A stretch of DNA of 64,000 bases. Origin: UBA5868 sp964482025 (GTDB lineage Bacteria; Pseudomonadota; Gammaproteobacteria; Pseudomonadales; Cellvibrionaceae). Positions 46,209 through 55,491 of the stretch are shown piece after piece (positions within the stretch are counted from its first letter, which is position 1; every line of letters starts with the position of its first letter). The translations under genes and the position numbers were made by a program. A model generated the notes under the pieces. It worked only from the letters and a program-made list of their open reading frames with translations, was not told the origin of the DNA and searched no databases. The stretch spans positions 5,103 through 69,102 of the forward strand of contig CAYZVN010000006.1 of the NCBI GenBank assembly GCA_964482025.1, given 5' to 3'.

Positions 46209-47852
46209 TTAAGGCGATACAGCCTGTAGATACACGTGCTTTAAAGGATGAAAGTGCATCAGGTTGTCGTGCCACCCCTGCACCGAGGTGTGCACCATAT
46301 TGAGATCGGAATAGTAATAAATCGGCAGAACCGGCATTTCTTCGGCCAGTAAGCGGTTGGCTTCCTCAAAAAGTTCGTTTCGGTGTGCTGAGTCGGAAGT
46401 GGCCGCGATACGCTGCATGAGCTTATCGTACTCCGCATGTTTCCAACCGGTATTATTGTTGCCCGCGTAGGAGCGCAATATGTCAAAGAAGTTGGAGGGA
46501 TCTATATAGTCTGCAACCCAGCCGGCACGCACAATATCGTGCTCCATGTTTTTTCTTGCTGCCATATAAACTTTCCACTCTTTGTTTTCCAGCTGTATCT
46601 GGATGTTCAAGTTTTTCTTCAACATTTGCTGAATGGCAACGGCAACCTTCTGATGATTGGCGTGGGTGTTATACATCAGTGTGAACACGGGGAAGCCTTG
46701 ACCATCCGGATAGCCCGCTTCTGCGAGAAGCCTGCGCGCCTCTTCCACATCTTCCTGCCAATATACTTGTGGTTGGTAGCCGGCAGGATCGGGCGGAATA
46801 AAGTTATAGGCGGTAGCCTCCCCTCCTTTGGTGACATTATTGACGATTAAGTCGCGATCTATGGCAAGTGCAAACGCTTTGCGCACTCGAGCATCGTCCA
46901 GAGGCTTTTTATTAACGTTGAACTCATAGTAATAGCTCGCGTATGTGGGGACGATACGCAGAACATCCGGATTGTTCTTTTTGTAAGCCTGAATTTTTTC
47001 GATATCCATTTGCGGCGTATTGGTTAGATGAATCTGTCCGCTGCGAAATGCCCGCTCTTCCGCTTGTTGATCTTCAATCGGAAGAAAATGTACCGCATTG
47101 AGCTTCACGGCGTCTTTATCCCAATAGGTATCGCTTTTGGTGAGCACTATGCTTTTGTTGATCTCCCAGCTTTTTAGGACAAATGGGCCATTGCCGACAA
47201 AGTTTTCGGGCAGTATCCACCGTGAAGTGGGATCGCTCATGCCGCCAAATTTATCCAGCGTGGCTTTGTGCACCGGGTAGTAAGAGTGGTGGCTGAGAAG
47301 TTGCAGAAAAAAATGGGTGGGATGCGCAAGGGTAACCTCTAACTCATAGGGTGATAAGGCTTTCACGCCCACCTGCGAAAAATCCGCGGTTTTACCTCGA
47401 TAAAAATCCTCAGCGCCTTGGATATAGAACATCATATAGGCGTATTCATTGGGGACGCTCGGCGTTAAAGCTCTGCGCCATGAATAGACGAAGTCATCCG
47501 CCGTGAGTGGATCACCGTTGGACCAGCGAGCATTTTTACGCAATTGAAAGCGATAGGTGCGCTCGTTTTCGGCGAGTGTCCAAGACTCCGCAACACCTGG
47601 CGTTGGCGTGAGCGTTGCAGAATCTTTGCCGGTGAGCCCCTCAAACAGATTCATAATAATGTTGTTATCGGGGCTGCCGGTGGTCAGGTGCGGGTCTAAG
47701 CTTTTGGGTTCATCGCCATTGCCGTAATACAAAATTTGATTTTGTATCCCATATTCGACATTGGTCAGTTTCTTTTCGCTGCAGCCCCATAGCAGTAAGG
47801 AAGCAAGTGACCAGCACAGTGCTAAAAGCCTGAGATTAATCGGCTTTGCCAT
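46209..47852 (-). CDS. Oligopeptide-binding lipoprotein (OppA type), copy 2
   Basis: The 547-residue extracytoplasmic solute-binding lipoprotein (SBP family 5) has lipobox LLWGC. It shows the family's early motif NEPKSLDPHL-like GDEPKSLDPHLTTG, FQLRKNARWSNGDPLTADDFVYSWRR and a C-terminal ADYIDPSNFFDILRSYAG. AAGGAG precedes the ATG by 9 bases. It is adjacent to and clearly paralogous with the next upstream binding protein, overlapping its end by 17 bases, so the pair arose by duplication. The two probably differ in peptide range. Confidence 0.93.
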   Translation of the reverse strand: MAKPINLRLLALCWSLASLLLWGCSEKKLTNVEYGIQNQILYYGNGDEPKSLDPHLTTGSPDNNIIMNLFEGLTGKDSATLTPTPGVAESWTLAENERTYRFQLRKNARWSNGDPLTADDFVYSWRRALTPSVPNEYAYMMFYIQGAEDFYRGKTADFSQVGVKALSPYELEVTLAHPTHFFLQLLSHHSYYPVHKATLDKFGGMSDPTSRWILPENFVGNGPFVLKSWEINKSIVLTKSDTYWDKDAVKLNAVHFLPIEDQQAEERAFRSGQIHLTNTPQMDIEKIQAYKKNNPDVLRIVPTYASYYYEFNVNKKPLDDARVRKAFALAIDRDLIVNNVTKGGEATAYNFIPPDPAGYQPQVYWQEDVEEARRLLAEAGYPDGQGFPVFTLMYNTHANHQKVAVAIQQMLKKNLNIQIQLENKEWKVYMAARKNMEHDIVRAGWVADYIDPSNFFDILRSYAGNNNTGWKHAEYDKLMQRIAATSDSAHRNELFEEANRLLAEEMPVLPIYYYSDLNMVHTSVQGWHDNLMHFHPLKHVYLQAVSP

Positions 47853-49455
47853 CCAGATAGACTCCTTTGAAAACGGGATAATTCACCATGTTGAATTCGA
47901 ACCCTTTCACTTTGGGTGATTTTAAGAACGAATAGTTGTAGTAAAAGATTGGGATCAGGGGTAATTGATCCAGCAAAATTTGTTCTGCTCGGTAGAGAAG
48001 CTCATAACGCTCCTGCTGGGTTTCCGCCGAATTGGAGCTTATCACCAGCTTGTCATACTCGGGGTGGCTCCAACCCGTGTCGTTCATACCGTGACCGGTG
48101 CGCAGGGAATCTAGGAAGTCCACCGGATCCGCAAAAGAGCTGGAAGAGCCGGCGCGAGCAATATCGTGCTGCAAATTTTGGCGGAAATTCAAAAAAACTT
48201 TCCACTCCTGGTTTTCCAAAACGACATCGACATTCAGTTCTTTTTTCCACATTTGCTGGATTGCGACGGCCAGGGCTTGGTGCAGCTCGGCAGTGTTGTA
48301 GGACAGGGTAGCGCGAGGAAAGCCTGCGCCGTTTGGATAGCCGGCCTTGGCCAAGTGCTGGCGAGCTAACTCAGGGTTGTACGCGGGCATCTGTGGTGGC
48401 TGATAGGCGTCACTTATGGGAGAAAGCCCATAAGCGGCCGCTTCACCATTTTTGGTGATGCGCTGGGTAAGCAGATCTTTATCAATGGCGTAGGAAAAAG
48501 CTCGACGAACGTCAACATTGTCGAAAGGCGGCTTTTGGGTGTTAAACAAGTAAAAATAAGTGGCGTAGGCAGGCTGTGAAAAGAAGACATCGGGCGCATC
48601 TGCCCGATAGCGGGCAATTTTATCCACCGGGATGCGACCGCCGAACGCAATATCAATTTGCCCCGAGCGGAATAAACGCTCTTCAATCGATTCATTCTCG
48701 GCGGGGTTAAACATAACTTTCTGCAAAAGGATTTTCTCTGCATCCCAATAGTAAGGATTTTTTTCTGCAATAATAATTTGGTTCAACTCCCACTGCCGTA
48801 GAATAAATGGGCCGTTACCCACATAGTTACCAGCCCGTATCCACGGGTTATTGGGGTCGTCAATTGTCCCAAATTTTTCCACTGTAGCTTGGTGAACCGG
48901 CGCTGTTCGCGCATCGGCTAAGCGCTTTAAAAATAAAGGATCGCGCCTTTCCAAGCGGAATTCCAGTAAACGATCGGACAAAGCTTTAACCCCCACTTCG
49001 TCAAAATCTTCTATTTCACCCCTGTGGAAAGCCGCCGCATTTTTTATCGCGTAATAGTCCAGCGCATATTGATTGCCGAGCCCCGGAGATAGAATACGTC
49101 GCCAGGCGTAGACGAAATCCTGTGCCTTTATCGCATCCCCGTTTGACCATTTGGCCTCGGCACGCAGGGTAAAGCGATAAAGGGTGCTGTCTTCTAATAC
49201 CTCCCAAGACTCCGCCACCGCAGGATGTTGAGTGAACGTTTGATAATCGGTCGTCAATAGCCCTTCCATCAGCGCAGCCACCACTTTAACCCCAGGGAGG
49301 TCCGTCACCTGATGTGGGTCTATGCTCCCGGGAAATGCATCTATCGAAAGATGAAGTGCTTGCCCCGCTTCGCCGTTATTGGATTTTTTATTGGCGTCAT
49401 TGCTGCAGCTCACAACCAAAGTGAGGGAAATAAGGAGCAGTAATAAAGTGCGCAT
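47836..49455 (-). CDS. Oligopeptide-binding lipoprotein (OppA type), copy 1
   Basis: This SBP family 5 lipoprotein starts MRTLLLLLISLTLVVSCS with lipobox LVVSC, followed by the same core as copy 2 (YRFTLRAEAKWSNGDAIKAQ, FVYAWRRILSP and FADPVDFLDSLRTGHG). ATG at 49455 gives a normal lipoprotein signal; a GTG at 49506 overlapping the peptidase stop would add 17 residues before it and is less likely. It captures peptides outside the inner membrane for the transporter encoded downstream. Confidence 0.92.
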   Translation of the reverse strand: MRTLLLLLISLTLVVSCSNDANKKSNNGEAGQALHLSIDAFPGSIDPHQVTDLPGVKVVAALMEGLLTTDYQTFTQHPAVAESWEVLEDSTLYRFTLRAEAKWSNGDAIKAQDFVYAWRRILSPGLGNQYALDYYAIKNAAAFHRGEIEDFDEVGVKALSDRLLEFRLERRDPLFLKRLADARTAPVHQATVEKFGTIDDPNNPWIRAGNYVGNGPFILRQWELNQIIIAEKNPYYWDAEKILLQKVMFNPAENESIEERLFRSGQIDIAFGGRIPVDKIARYRADAPDVFFSQPAYATYFYLFNTQKPPFDNVDVRRAFSYAIDKDLLTQRITKNGEAAAYGLSPISDAYQPPQMPAYNPELARQHLAKAGYPNGAGFPRATLSYNTAELHQALAVAIQQMWKKELNVDVVLENQEWKVFLNFRQNLQHDIARAGSSSSFADPVDFLDSLRTGHGMNDTGWSHPEYDKLVISSNSAETQQERYELLYRAEQILLDQLPLIPIFYYNYSFLKSPKVKGFEFNMVNYPVFKGVYLDGKAD

Positions 49456-49502
49456 AAAAGATGACCTATGAAAGCAGATTTGGGTGGGGAATATACTTTT
49501 GA

Positions 49503-51584
49503 TCACGGCTGCGCCTCGCCGCTCAAAGAATCGGCGACGGCCTCAAAATTAAATGGCCGGCCGAGGAAATTCTCAACAAGCTGCGCTGCGGGGCGCGAGC
49601 CTCCGGGGGCGAGAACCTGGTAGCGGTAGCGCGCCGCGAGTTCGCGGTTGTTCAACCCTTCGCGTTTGAACTCGGCAAACATATCTGCGGCAATAACCTG
49701 CGACCATATATAGGTGTAATAAAGGGCCGAGTAATTGTGCAGATGGCCAAAGTTGGCGTACAAATAAGTTTCGTCCACGTAGGGAAAGGGCGAGAATTGC
49801 GCTTGTAGCGCCATCATCAATTGGTCGAGATCCACTTTTTGAGGATCGCGATTGTGATAGTGGAGCGATAGAGCGGCGTAAAACATTTGATGGCGAACGA
49901 ATAAGCCCTTACCAAAATTCCGTGCACGGTTCATTTTCTCAACCAGTGCGGCTGGAATGCTCTGATCATTAGCGTTGAGGGCAAATGCTTGTAAGCTTGT
50001 TGTATCCCACGCCCACTCTTCCAGTATTTGTGAGGGAACCTCGACAAAATCCCGCTGGGTGTTGGTGCCGGCGAACCTGGCCCAGGGCTGATGGCCGCCG
50101 AAGATGCTGTGCAACAGGTGGCCAAACTCGTGAAAAAGTGTTTCAACCTGACTGTGCTCAAGTAAATCTGAGCCACCCTCTCCTCCTGGGAAATTGCATA
50201 CCAAGGCGACAATTGGTGTCTGCAGATCTTGGACACCATCGCGGATGCCAAATTGCGCGGCATGCTGATATTTACCGGGCCGCGGGTGCATATCCAAATA
50301 AAACTGGCCAAGCAGCTGGCCATTTTCGCGAATTTCATAAGCTTCGACGGAAGGATGCCAAACATTTGTCTGCCAGGGGATAATTTGCACAGCAAACAAA
50401 CCTTCGACCAGCTGAAAAAGCCCCGTTTTTACCTTTGCGTAAGAAAAATATGGCCGCACCTGTTGCGGAGCTACCGCGTAGTGTTCGCGGACAATCAAAT
50501 TTTCTAAATACACTTTCTGCCAGTCGTCGACGCGGGTTGCATCGGGATCGATTTGCTGTAAGCGGCGCAGTAAGGTGGCGTAATCGCGATCCGCTTGTGG
50601 TTTGGCTAAAGTGGCAACTTGCTCAATAAACGCTTGCGCTTGATCAGCCGACTCCATCATTTTGTCGGCGATGATGTAATCGGCAAAGTGCGAAAAACCC
50701 AGCAGCCTAGCCAACTCATAGCGCGCGCTCAGCAGCTGTTGTAAAACCTCTTTGTTGGCAGGATAGCCGCGCTGGCGAAACGCTAGATACAGCCTTCGCT
50801 TAGCTTCATCGCTGACCGCATAGCGCATAAACGGCAGATAGTCGGGGGACTGGGTGGAGATCACAATCGCGCCTTGCGCATTCGGTTGCCGGGTGGCGAG
50901 GTAGTCGGATGGCAGCCCCTCCAGATCCGCCATCGTCAGTTCTACCTGACGGTTATCGTTGCGAATATTGGCGAGAAAGGTTTGGCCCAGCTTAACGATC
51001 TCCGCATTCAGTTGACGCACCCGCGCCCGCTGATGTTCCGCCAGCCCAACACCCGCACGTTTAAACATCTGCAGTGTATGCTGCGCGTAATAGCGCTGTG
51101 TTTCGGGCAGCGTATCGGGCGTTAAATAACTCAGCTTGTCATACAAGAGGCGCGATAAATAAATATCGCTGGTGAGGGCCTTGAAGTGTTGCGCACAGAT
51201 ATCGCCCGCAGCGCGCATAGATTCATTGGGATGAACATTCGCGTAGAGTGCCGCTCTTCCCGTCGGCTCGCTGATCTGCCTTTCCAGATCGTTGATCGCC
51301 ATCAGGGTATCTATCGGCGCGCGCTCTGTGCTCTGCTCCAGCTGGGCAAAAGTCTGGCGCGCCTGTGCCCAGCTGCGTTGACACCTATCCAGATAACGCT
51401 GCGCGCTTTGGTCCGCGTATTCCGGCCAGTTCGGCTCTTCAGGGTGAGCGAATTCCCGTCCTACAAGAGACTGACAAGCGGAGCCAAGCAAGCAAATCGG
51501 CAGACATAAAAGGATGAGAATAAATCGAGGGAAGGCGCTTAACAGAGGCAATGATGTTTGGTTGTGGTATGTGGACTTTGTCAT
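49503..51584 (-). CDS. M3-family oligopeptidase lipoprotein (PrlC-like)
   Basis: The 693-residue zinc peptidase of the thimet oligopeptidase family has the M3 motif LFHEFGHLLHSIFG with downstream Glu ligand in EVPSQILEEWAWD. Unlike cytoplasmic PrlC/OpdA it carries a lipoprotein signal (LILLCLPICLLGSACQS), which places it at the envelope. It is the first gene of the oligopeptide operon. A plausible role is trimming extracytoplasmic peptides to a size the two binding proteins accept; this is inference from context. Its ATG has GAGGG upstream. Confidence 0.92.
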   Translation of the reverse strand: MTKSTYHNQTSLPLLSAFPRFILILLCLPICLLGSACQSLVGREFAHPEEPNWPEYADQSAQRYLDRCQRSWAQARQTFAQLEQSTERAPIDTLMAINDLERQISEPTGRAALYANVHPNESMRAAGDICAQHFKALTSDIYLSRLLYDKLSYLTPDTLPETQRYYAQHTLQMFKRAGVGLAEHQRARVRQLNAEIVKLGQTFLANIRNDNRQVELTMADLEGLPSDYLATRQPNAQGAIVISTQSPDYLPFMRYAVSDEAKRRLYLAFRQRGYPANKEVLQQLLSARYELARLLGFSHFADYIIADKMMESADQAQAFIEQVATLAKPQADRDYATLLRRLQQIDPDATRVDDWQKVYLENLIVREHYAVAPQQVRPYFSYAKVKTGLFQLVEGLFAVQIIPWQTNVWHPSVEAYEIRENGQLLGQFYLDMHPRPGKYQHAAQFGIRDGVQDLQTPIVALVCNFPGGEGGSDLLEHSQVETLFHEFGHLLHSIFGGHQPWARFAGTNTQRDFVEVPSQILEEWAWDTTSLQAFALNANDQSIPAALVEKMNRARNFGKGLFVRHQMFYAALSLHYHNRDPQKVDLDQLMMALQAQFSPFPYVDETYLYANFGHLHNYSALYYTYIWSQVIAADMFAEFKREGLNNRELAARYRYQVLAPGGSRPAAQLVENFLGRPFNFEAVADSLSGEAQP

Positions 51585-51666
51585 TGCACCCTCGTAGGGA
51601 TTACAAAGTAATTAGAAGCCACCTCAAAAGCCAGCGCCCACGGGTTTTGAGAGTGCTTCTTAAATT

Positions 51667-53070
51667 TCAGCTCTCCGCTGCGAGTTTGCGCTGCCAATCC
51701 AATTTTTTTTCAATTGCGCTGATCATCATTCCGGCAACATCACGACCGGTTGCCGTTTCGATACCTTCGAGTCCCGGCGATGAATTCACTTCCAGCAGAA
51801 GAGGACCTTTTGATGAACGGATGATGTCCACACCGGCCACTAATAAATCCAGCGTTTTTGCCGCCTTAATGGCCAGCTTGCGTTCTTCTGGCGTTATTTT
51901 AGTGATGCTGGCAGTGCCCCCTTGGTGAATATTGGCGCGGAATTCCCCGGCGGCCGCTGTGCGCTCAATGGCAGCGACCACTTTGCCGTCTATCACGAAC
52001 AGGCGCAAGTCTTTGCCGTTTGCCTCTTTCACAAACTCCTGAACCAGCAGATTCGCCTGCAAAGATTTGAATGCATTAATGACGCTTTCGGCCGCTTTGC
52101 GGGTTTCCGCCAGCACCACGCCGCGACCCTGGGCCCCTTCGAGCAATTTCACAATCAGCGGAGCACCGCCGACCATTTCGATCAGATCGCCTGTGTCGCT
52201 TGGGGAGTTAGCAAAGCCAGTGACCGGAATATCCAGGCCGTTCTTTAACAGCAATTGCAGCGAAAAGAGCTTATCCCGAGACTGGGTGATGGCTGATGAG
52301 GTGTTCAAGGTAAAAGTACCAAGGCTTTCGAACTGCCGGGTTAAGGCGCAACCATAAAAGGTCATGCTCGGTCGAATGCGGGGAATAACCGCATCAAGCC
52401 TATCCACTATATTGCCGCCGCGATAATGGATCTCCGGCTTTTCCGCATCCATCTTGATGTAACAGTGCTTGATGTTGAGGAAAATCATTTTGTGGCCGCG
52501 TTCTTCACCGGCTTCGATGATGCGGCGATTGCTGTAAAGCGTCGGATCGCTCGCCAACAGGCCGATTGTCAGCCCCTCTTGGTCCGGTGTTTGATAGCTG
52601 CCATAGAGCTCATTGAGCTCTTTTTCGTTAAGGTCGCCCCCTAAAAAGCGCTCTTCGGGATCCACCAGCATTCGTCCTGCCATAGCCTCGCGTCCCAACA
52701 GCATGCGGTAGCCCATGGAGTCGCGATTGGTCAGGGTCAACTCAATGTCATAGCTGTGATCGCCCAGTTGCACCGGCGTGCGGATGACTAAGCGCTTTTC
52801 GCTGTCGCCGCTGGAGCTGCGCACGGTCCGTCGATCCACCACCGGCGCTTCACAGCGTGCAACCACCCGGCGGTTATCCTGTAGCGGATGAACCTCAAAG
52901 CTCACCCAATTGGCGCCGTTGCGCTTAAAGGTTTGGATATTTACCGCGTGGACACAGGAAGTCTTGGCGCCGGAGTCCACTCTCGCTTTGACGGCAGGGA
53001 TTCCAAGAGCGGGAAAAACGCACCACTCTTCACTGCCGATCAATAATTTGTCGTTTGCGTACTGCTGCAT
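51667..53070 (-). CDS. RimB-RimK fusion: retropepsin-like protease plus ATP-grasp ligase
   Basis: Residues 1-155 form a retropepsin-like (RimB/'ATP-dependent zinc protease') domain with the aspartic motif VKARVDSGAKTSCVHA and GYRMLLGREAM. Residues 165-460 form a RimK-like ATP-grasp ligase with GAPLIVKLLEGAQGRGVVLA, LRLFVIDGKVVAAIERTA and LLLEVNSSPGLEGIE. RimK adds glutamates to the C-terminus of ribosomal protein S6; RimB is known as a separate RimK regulator/protease in Pseudomonas. Fusing the two in one chain suggests coupled ligation and cleavage. The start ATG at 53070 is used. Confidence 0.85.
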   Translation of the reverse strand: MQQYANDKLLIGSEEWCVFPALGIPAVKARVDSGAKTSCVHAVNIQTFKRNGANWVSFEVHPLQDNRRVVARCEAPVVDRRTVRSSSGDSEKRLVIRTPVQLGDHSYDIELTLTNRDSMGYRMLLGREAMAGRMLVDPEERFLGGDLNEKELNELYGSYQTPDQEGLTIGLLASDPTLYSNRRIIEAGEERGHKMIFLNIKHCYIKMDAEKPEIHYRGGNIVDRLDAVIPRIRPSMTFYGCALTRQFESLGTFTLNTSSAITQSRDKLFSLQLLLKNGLDIPVTGFANSPSDTGDLIEMVGGAPLIVKLLEGAQGRGVVLAETRKAAESVINAFKSLQANLLVQEFVKEANGKDLRLFVIDGKVVAAIERTAAAGEFRANIHQGGTASITKITPEERKLAIKAAKTLDLLVAGVDIIRSSKGPLLLEVNSSPGLEGIETATGRDVAGMMISAIEKKLDWQRKLAAES

Positions 53071-53243
53071 GCCCGCTTCTCTGTTGAGGGTTTAGCCTGG
53101 GGGAAATTGCGGCGGATTATGCCCCAAAATCTTACTGGAGCAAGTGTTTTTGCTTTAGGCCGCAATGCCCGCTCGGGCGGATTTCAATCTTCTTCCCACT
53201 CTTTATAATGCGCCGCACCTCGCATCCTAATTCGGAAATGTTT

Positions 53244-53729
53244 ATGCAGATCGAAAAAGATAAAGTTGTTTCAATTTCCTACCACCTAAGAGACGCCGGC
53301 GGCGAGTCGCTGGAAAATAACCAAGACGGTATACCGCTGGCCTATCTCCATGGCCACAACAACCTGTTGCCGGCACTGGAGAAGGCATTGGAGAACCGCC
53401 AAGTCGGCGATCAGTTCAGCGTCACTCTGTCGCCCGAGGAAGCCTACGGCCCTGTGCGCGAAGGTGCAACCCAGCGAGTTCCCATCAAGCACTTATTAGG
53501 CAATCCAAAACGTCTCAGGGCGGGAATGCTGGTGCGAGTGCAAACGGATCGCGGCGCTGTCAGTGCGCGAGTACTCAAGGTGGGCAAGTTTATGGTGGAC
53601 GTGGACCTCAATCACCCCTTCGCCGGTAAGACACTGGTGTTTGATCTCGAAGTGAAGTCGGTACGAGATGCCTCGGCAGAGGAAATTGCTCACGGCCACG
53701 CCCACGGGGAAGGCGGTCACCACCACTGA
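53244..53729 (+). CDS. slyD: FKBP-type peptidyl-prolyl isomerase SlyD
   Basis: SlyD is a cytoplasmic prolyl isomerase, chaperone and nickel donor. The 161 residues have the FKBP core (VVSISYHLRDAGGESLEN), an inserted flap domain (PVREGATQRVPIKHLLG) and a His-rich metal-binding tail (HGHAHGEGGHHH) that is shorter than in E. coli. ATG at 53244 has GGAA six bases upstream and gives the normal N-terminus MQIEKDKVVS; the frame is open from 53208. Confidence 0.95.
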   Translation: MQIEKDKVVSISYHLRDAGGESLENNQDGIPLAYLHGHNNLLPALEKALENRQVGDQFSVTLSPEEAYGPVREGATQRVPIKHLLGNPKRLRAGMLVRVQTDRGAVSARVLKVGKFMVDVDLNHPFAGKTLVFDLEVKSVRDASAEEIAHGHAHGEGGHHH

Positions 53730-53820
53730 CTCCACAAACCACGAAAGGGAAAGCAAGACGTAGCATAAGCTGAGCGAGCTGCAAGCCGAATTGGTTTGTC
53801 GCTCGCTTCTAATGAGTGAT

Positions 53821-53849
53821 AGAGATCACAGAACTGTCATCTCTTTTTT
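53821..53849 (+). terminator. Terminator of slyD
   Basis: AGAGAT (53821-53826) pairs with ATCTCT (53839-53844), with an inner ACAG/CTGT stem beyond one mismatch, and is followed by T residues to 53849. It is a good factor-independent terminator 91 bases after slyD. Confidence 0.75.
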
Positions 53850-53897
53850 CCGTTTTTAATAACCACTTGTGCTTTGTACGCTGTCTTGCAAAAGCAC

Positions 53898-53985
53898 GCT
53901 GGCGCATGAAAGTTTTGTGACCAGCGGATTTGCGTGGATTGCGCCGTGAAACTTTTATGCACAAACACCAGGCAGCGCCGCCAGC
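53898..53985. repeat. Imperfect inverted repeat
   Basis: GCTGGCG (53898-53904) pairs with CGCCAGC (53979-53985), and CATGAAAGTTT (53905-53915) pairs nearly completely with AAACTTTTATG (53949-53959). The right arm carries about 19 extra bases between its two parts. A transcript would fold into a long branched hairpin. Confidence 0.55.
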
Positions 53986-54041
53986 ACGCAAAAGTCAACG
54001 GCATTTTGCACTTCGTCTCATAAAATACCTGAGCAATTTCC

Positions 54042-54060
54042 TATAAATCATTGATTTATA
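54042..54060. repeat. 19-bp perfect palindrome
   Basis: TATAAATCA (54042-54050) and TGATTTATA (54052-54060) form a perfect dyad about one central T. Its AT-rich symmetry fits a protein-binding operator; the binder is unknown. Confidence 0.55.
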
Positions 54061-54157
54061 AAGACTTAAATCTATTGATCAAATAATAACCAATCTGAGG
54101 TGGCGCTAGTAAAGCCGGGGGGTAGCCATCATTTCCCCATGACTATCCACCAACTTA

Positions 54158-54183
54158 TCCACAGCTTCTGTGGAAAGTTTTTT
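54158..54183 (+). terminator. Orphan plus-strand terminator-like hairpin
   Basis: TCCACAG (54158-54164) and CTGTGGA (54168-54174) flank a CTT loop, followed after AAG by six T. No protein gene precedes it on this strand after the slyD terminator. Confidence 0.6.
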
Positions 54184-54344
54184 AGAGGATTTCCCGGCAA
54201 TTCGTCACATAAATGCAATAGCCATGAGGCGCTTTTTTAGATCTTTTTAGAATTAATGGCACGGTGCGTATGCTGGTTCGCGATCACCTTACAACAGAAG
54301 CTAATACTGAGTTGAGCTAGCCTGATGACCGGCGCTAACGGGAC

Positions 54345-55256
54345 TCAGCTGAGGTCGAGAATGTCCAAAACCTGGGTATGGTTAGGCTTAGCCTCTTGTA
54401 CCTGGACGCCGCCGCAGCTTTCATCGGAGTCAAAAGAGCTCACGATAGCCGCGCTGCGGTCGAGTGTTAGATTGATAAAGTCAAACAGGTTTCGGTCGGC
54501 GAGTTGGGAGGGTGAGACTCGCTGCAGTGCCGAGAAAATCGTTTCTACTCGCCCCGGGTGCTGTCTCTCCCAGCCTTGGAGCATGTCTTTGATCACTTGG
54601 CGCTGCAGATTTTCCTGTGAGCCGCAGAGGTTACAAGGAATGATGGGAAATTCTTTCTGCCGGGCGTAGTTTTCAATATCGACCTCGCGACAATAAGCCA
54701 TAGGACGTATGACGATGTTGCGCTTATCGTCTGCCAACAGTTTGGGCGGCATGGCTTTAAGGCGACCGGCATAGAACAGGTTGAGAAATAGAGTTTCGAC
54801 GATATCGTCCTTGTGGTGTCCCAGCGCCACTTTGGTTGCGCCAATTTCCTCAGCGAAGCCGTAGAGCGTGCCGCGCCGCAGGCGCGAACATAGACCGCAG
54901 GTGGTTTTGCCTTCCGGAATAACCGATTTCACCACGCTGTAGGTATCGCGCTCGACGATGTGAAAGGGTACGCCCAGTGCTTCGAGATATTCCGGTAATA
55001 CATGCTCCGGAAAGCCGGGTTGCTTTTGGTCCATATTCACCGCCACCAGTTCAAAATCGATGGGGGCGGTTTTCTGTAGGGCCAGCAGTACGTCCAGCAT
55101 GGTGTAAGAGTCTTTGCCGCCAGACAGGCAGACCATTACTTTGTCGCCTTCCTCAATCATATTGAAGTCAATGATTGCCTGCCCTACTTGGCGTCTCAGC
55201 CGCTTCTGCAGCTTATTGAATTCGACTTTGTTTTTGCGCTCTGGGCTGAGAACCAT
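54345..55256 (-). CDS. ttcA: tRNA 2-thiocytidine biosynthesis protein TtcA
   Basis: TtcA thiolates cytidine 32 of some tRNAs using ATP and an iron-sulfur cluster. The 303 residues show the PP-loop SGGKDSYTML and the two CxxC motifs that bind the cluster, TTCGLCSRLRR and IPCNLCGSQENLQ. The C-terminus after residue 270 is variable. ATG at 55256 has an AAGG site. The gene is divergent from the PilZ gene. Confidence 0.96.
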   Translation of the reverse strand: MVLSPERKNKVEFNKLQKRLRRQVGQAIIDFNMIEEGDKVMVCLSGGKDSYTMLDVLLALQKTAPIDFELVAVNMDQKQPGFPEHVLPEYLEALGVPFHIVERDTYSVVKSVIPEGKTTCGLCSRLRRGTLYGFAEEIGATKVALGHHKDDIVETLFLNLFYAGRLKAMPPKLLADDKRNIVIRPMAYCREVDIENYARQKEFPIIPCNLCGSQENLQRQVIKDMLQGWERQHPGRVETIFSALQRVSPSQLADRNLFDFINLTLDRSAAIVSSFDSDESCGGVQVQEAKPNHTQVLDILDLS

Positions 55257-55491
55257 TGTGAACTACCTTGATCGTGGAAAACCGGCGCATTGTACGGATT
55301 TCGACCGCAGGAGTGAACGCGAAAGGACAACAACGGCAAGAGTTTGCCGCCGAACGTTCACACGGGCACCCCTGCCGAAAGCTAAAGATCAATTAGATCA
55401 ACAGGTTAGAGGTTTTGGGTAGCGCCGGAACGTTGCTTGCAAAGATCTCGTCGTTCGTCCTATCCGTCAAATAATTGTTGCAGAGGAACCT

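Larger units (their letters stand above)
53850..54344. other. Gene-free interval with inverted repeat and orphan terminator
   Basis: No convincing protein gene lies here. It holds a large imperfect inverted repeat (53898-53985), a 19-bp palindrome (54042-54060), a perfect DnaA-box-like TTATCCACA (54155-54163) and a hairpin plus T-run (54158-54183) read on the plus strand. slyD already has its own terminator upstream, so the second one may end an independent small RNA. The last 160 bases before ttcA show nothing clear. Confidence 0.5.

Noticed and set aside
53809..53991. Minus-strand frame of 60 codons after slyD
   Set aside because: It runs through the slyD terminator and the inverted repeat and lacks a ribosome site and similarity to any family.
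54155..54260. Replication origin suggested by a DnaA box and AT-rich DNA
   Set aside because: Only one box is present, and dnaA, gidA/mnmG or other origin neighbours are absent.
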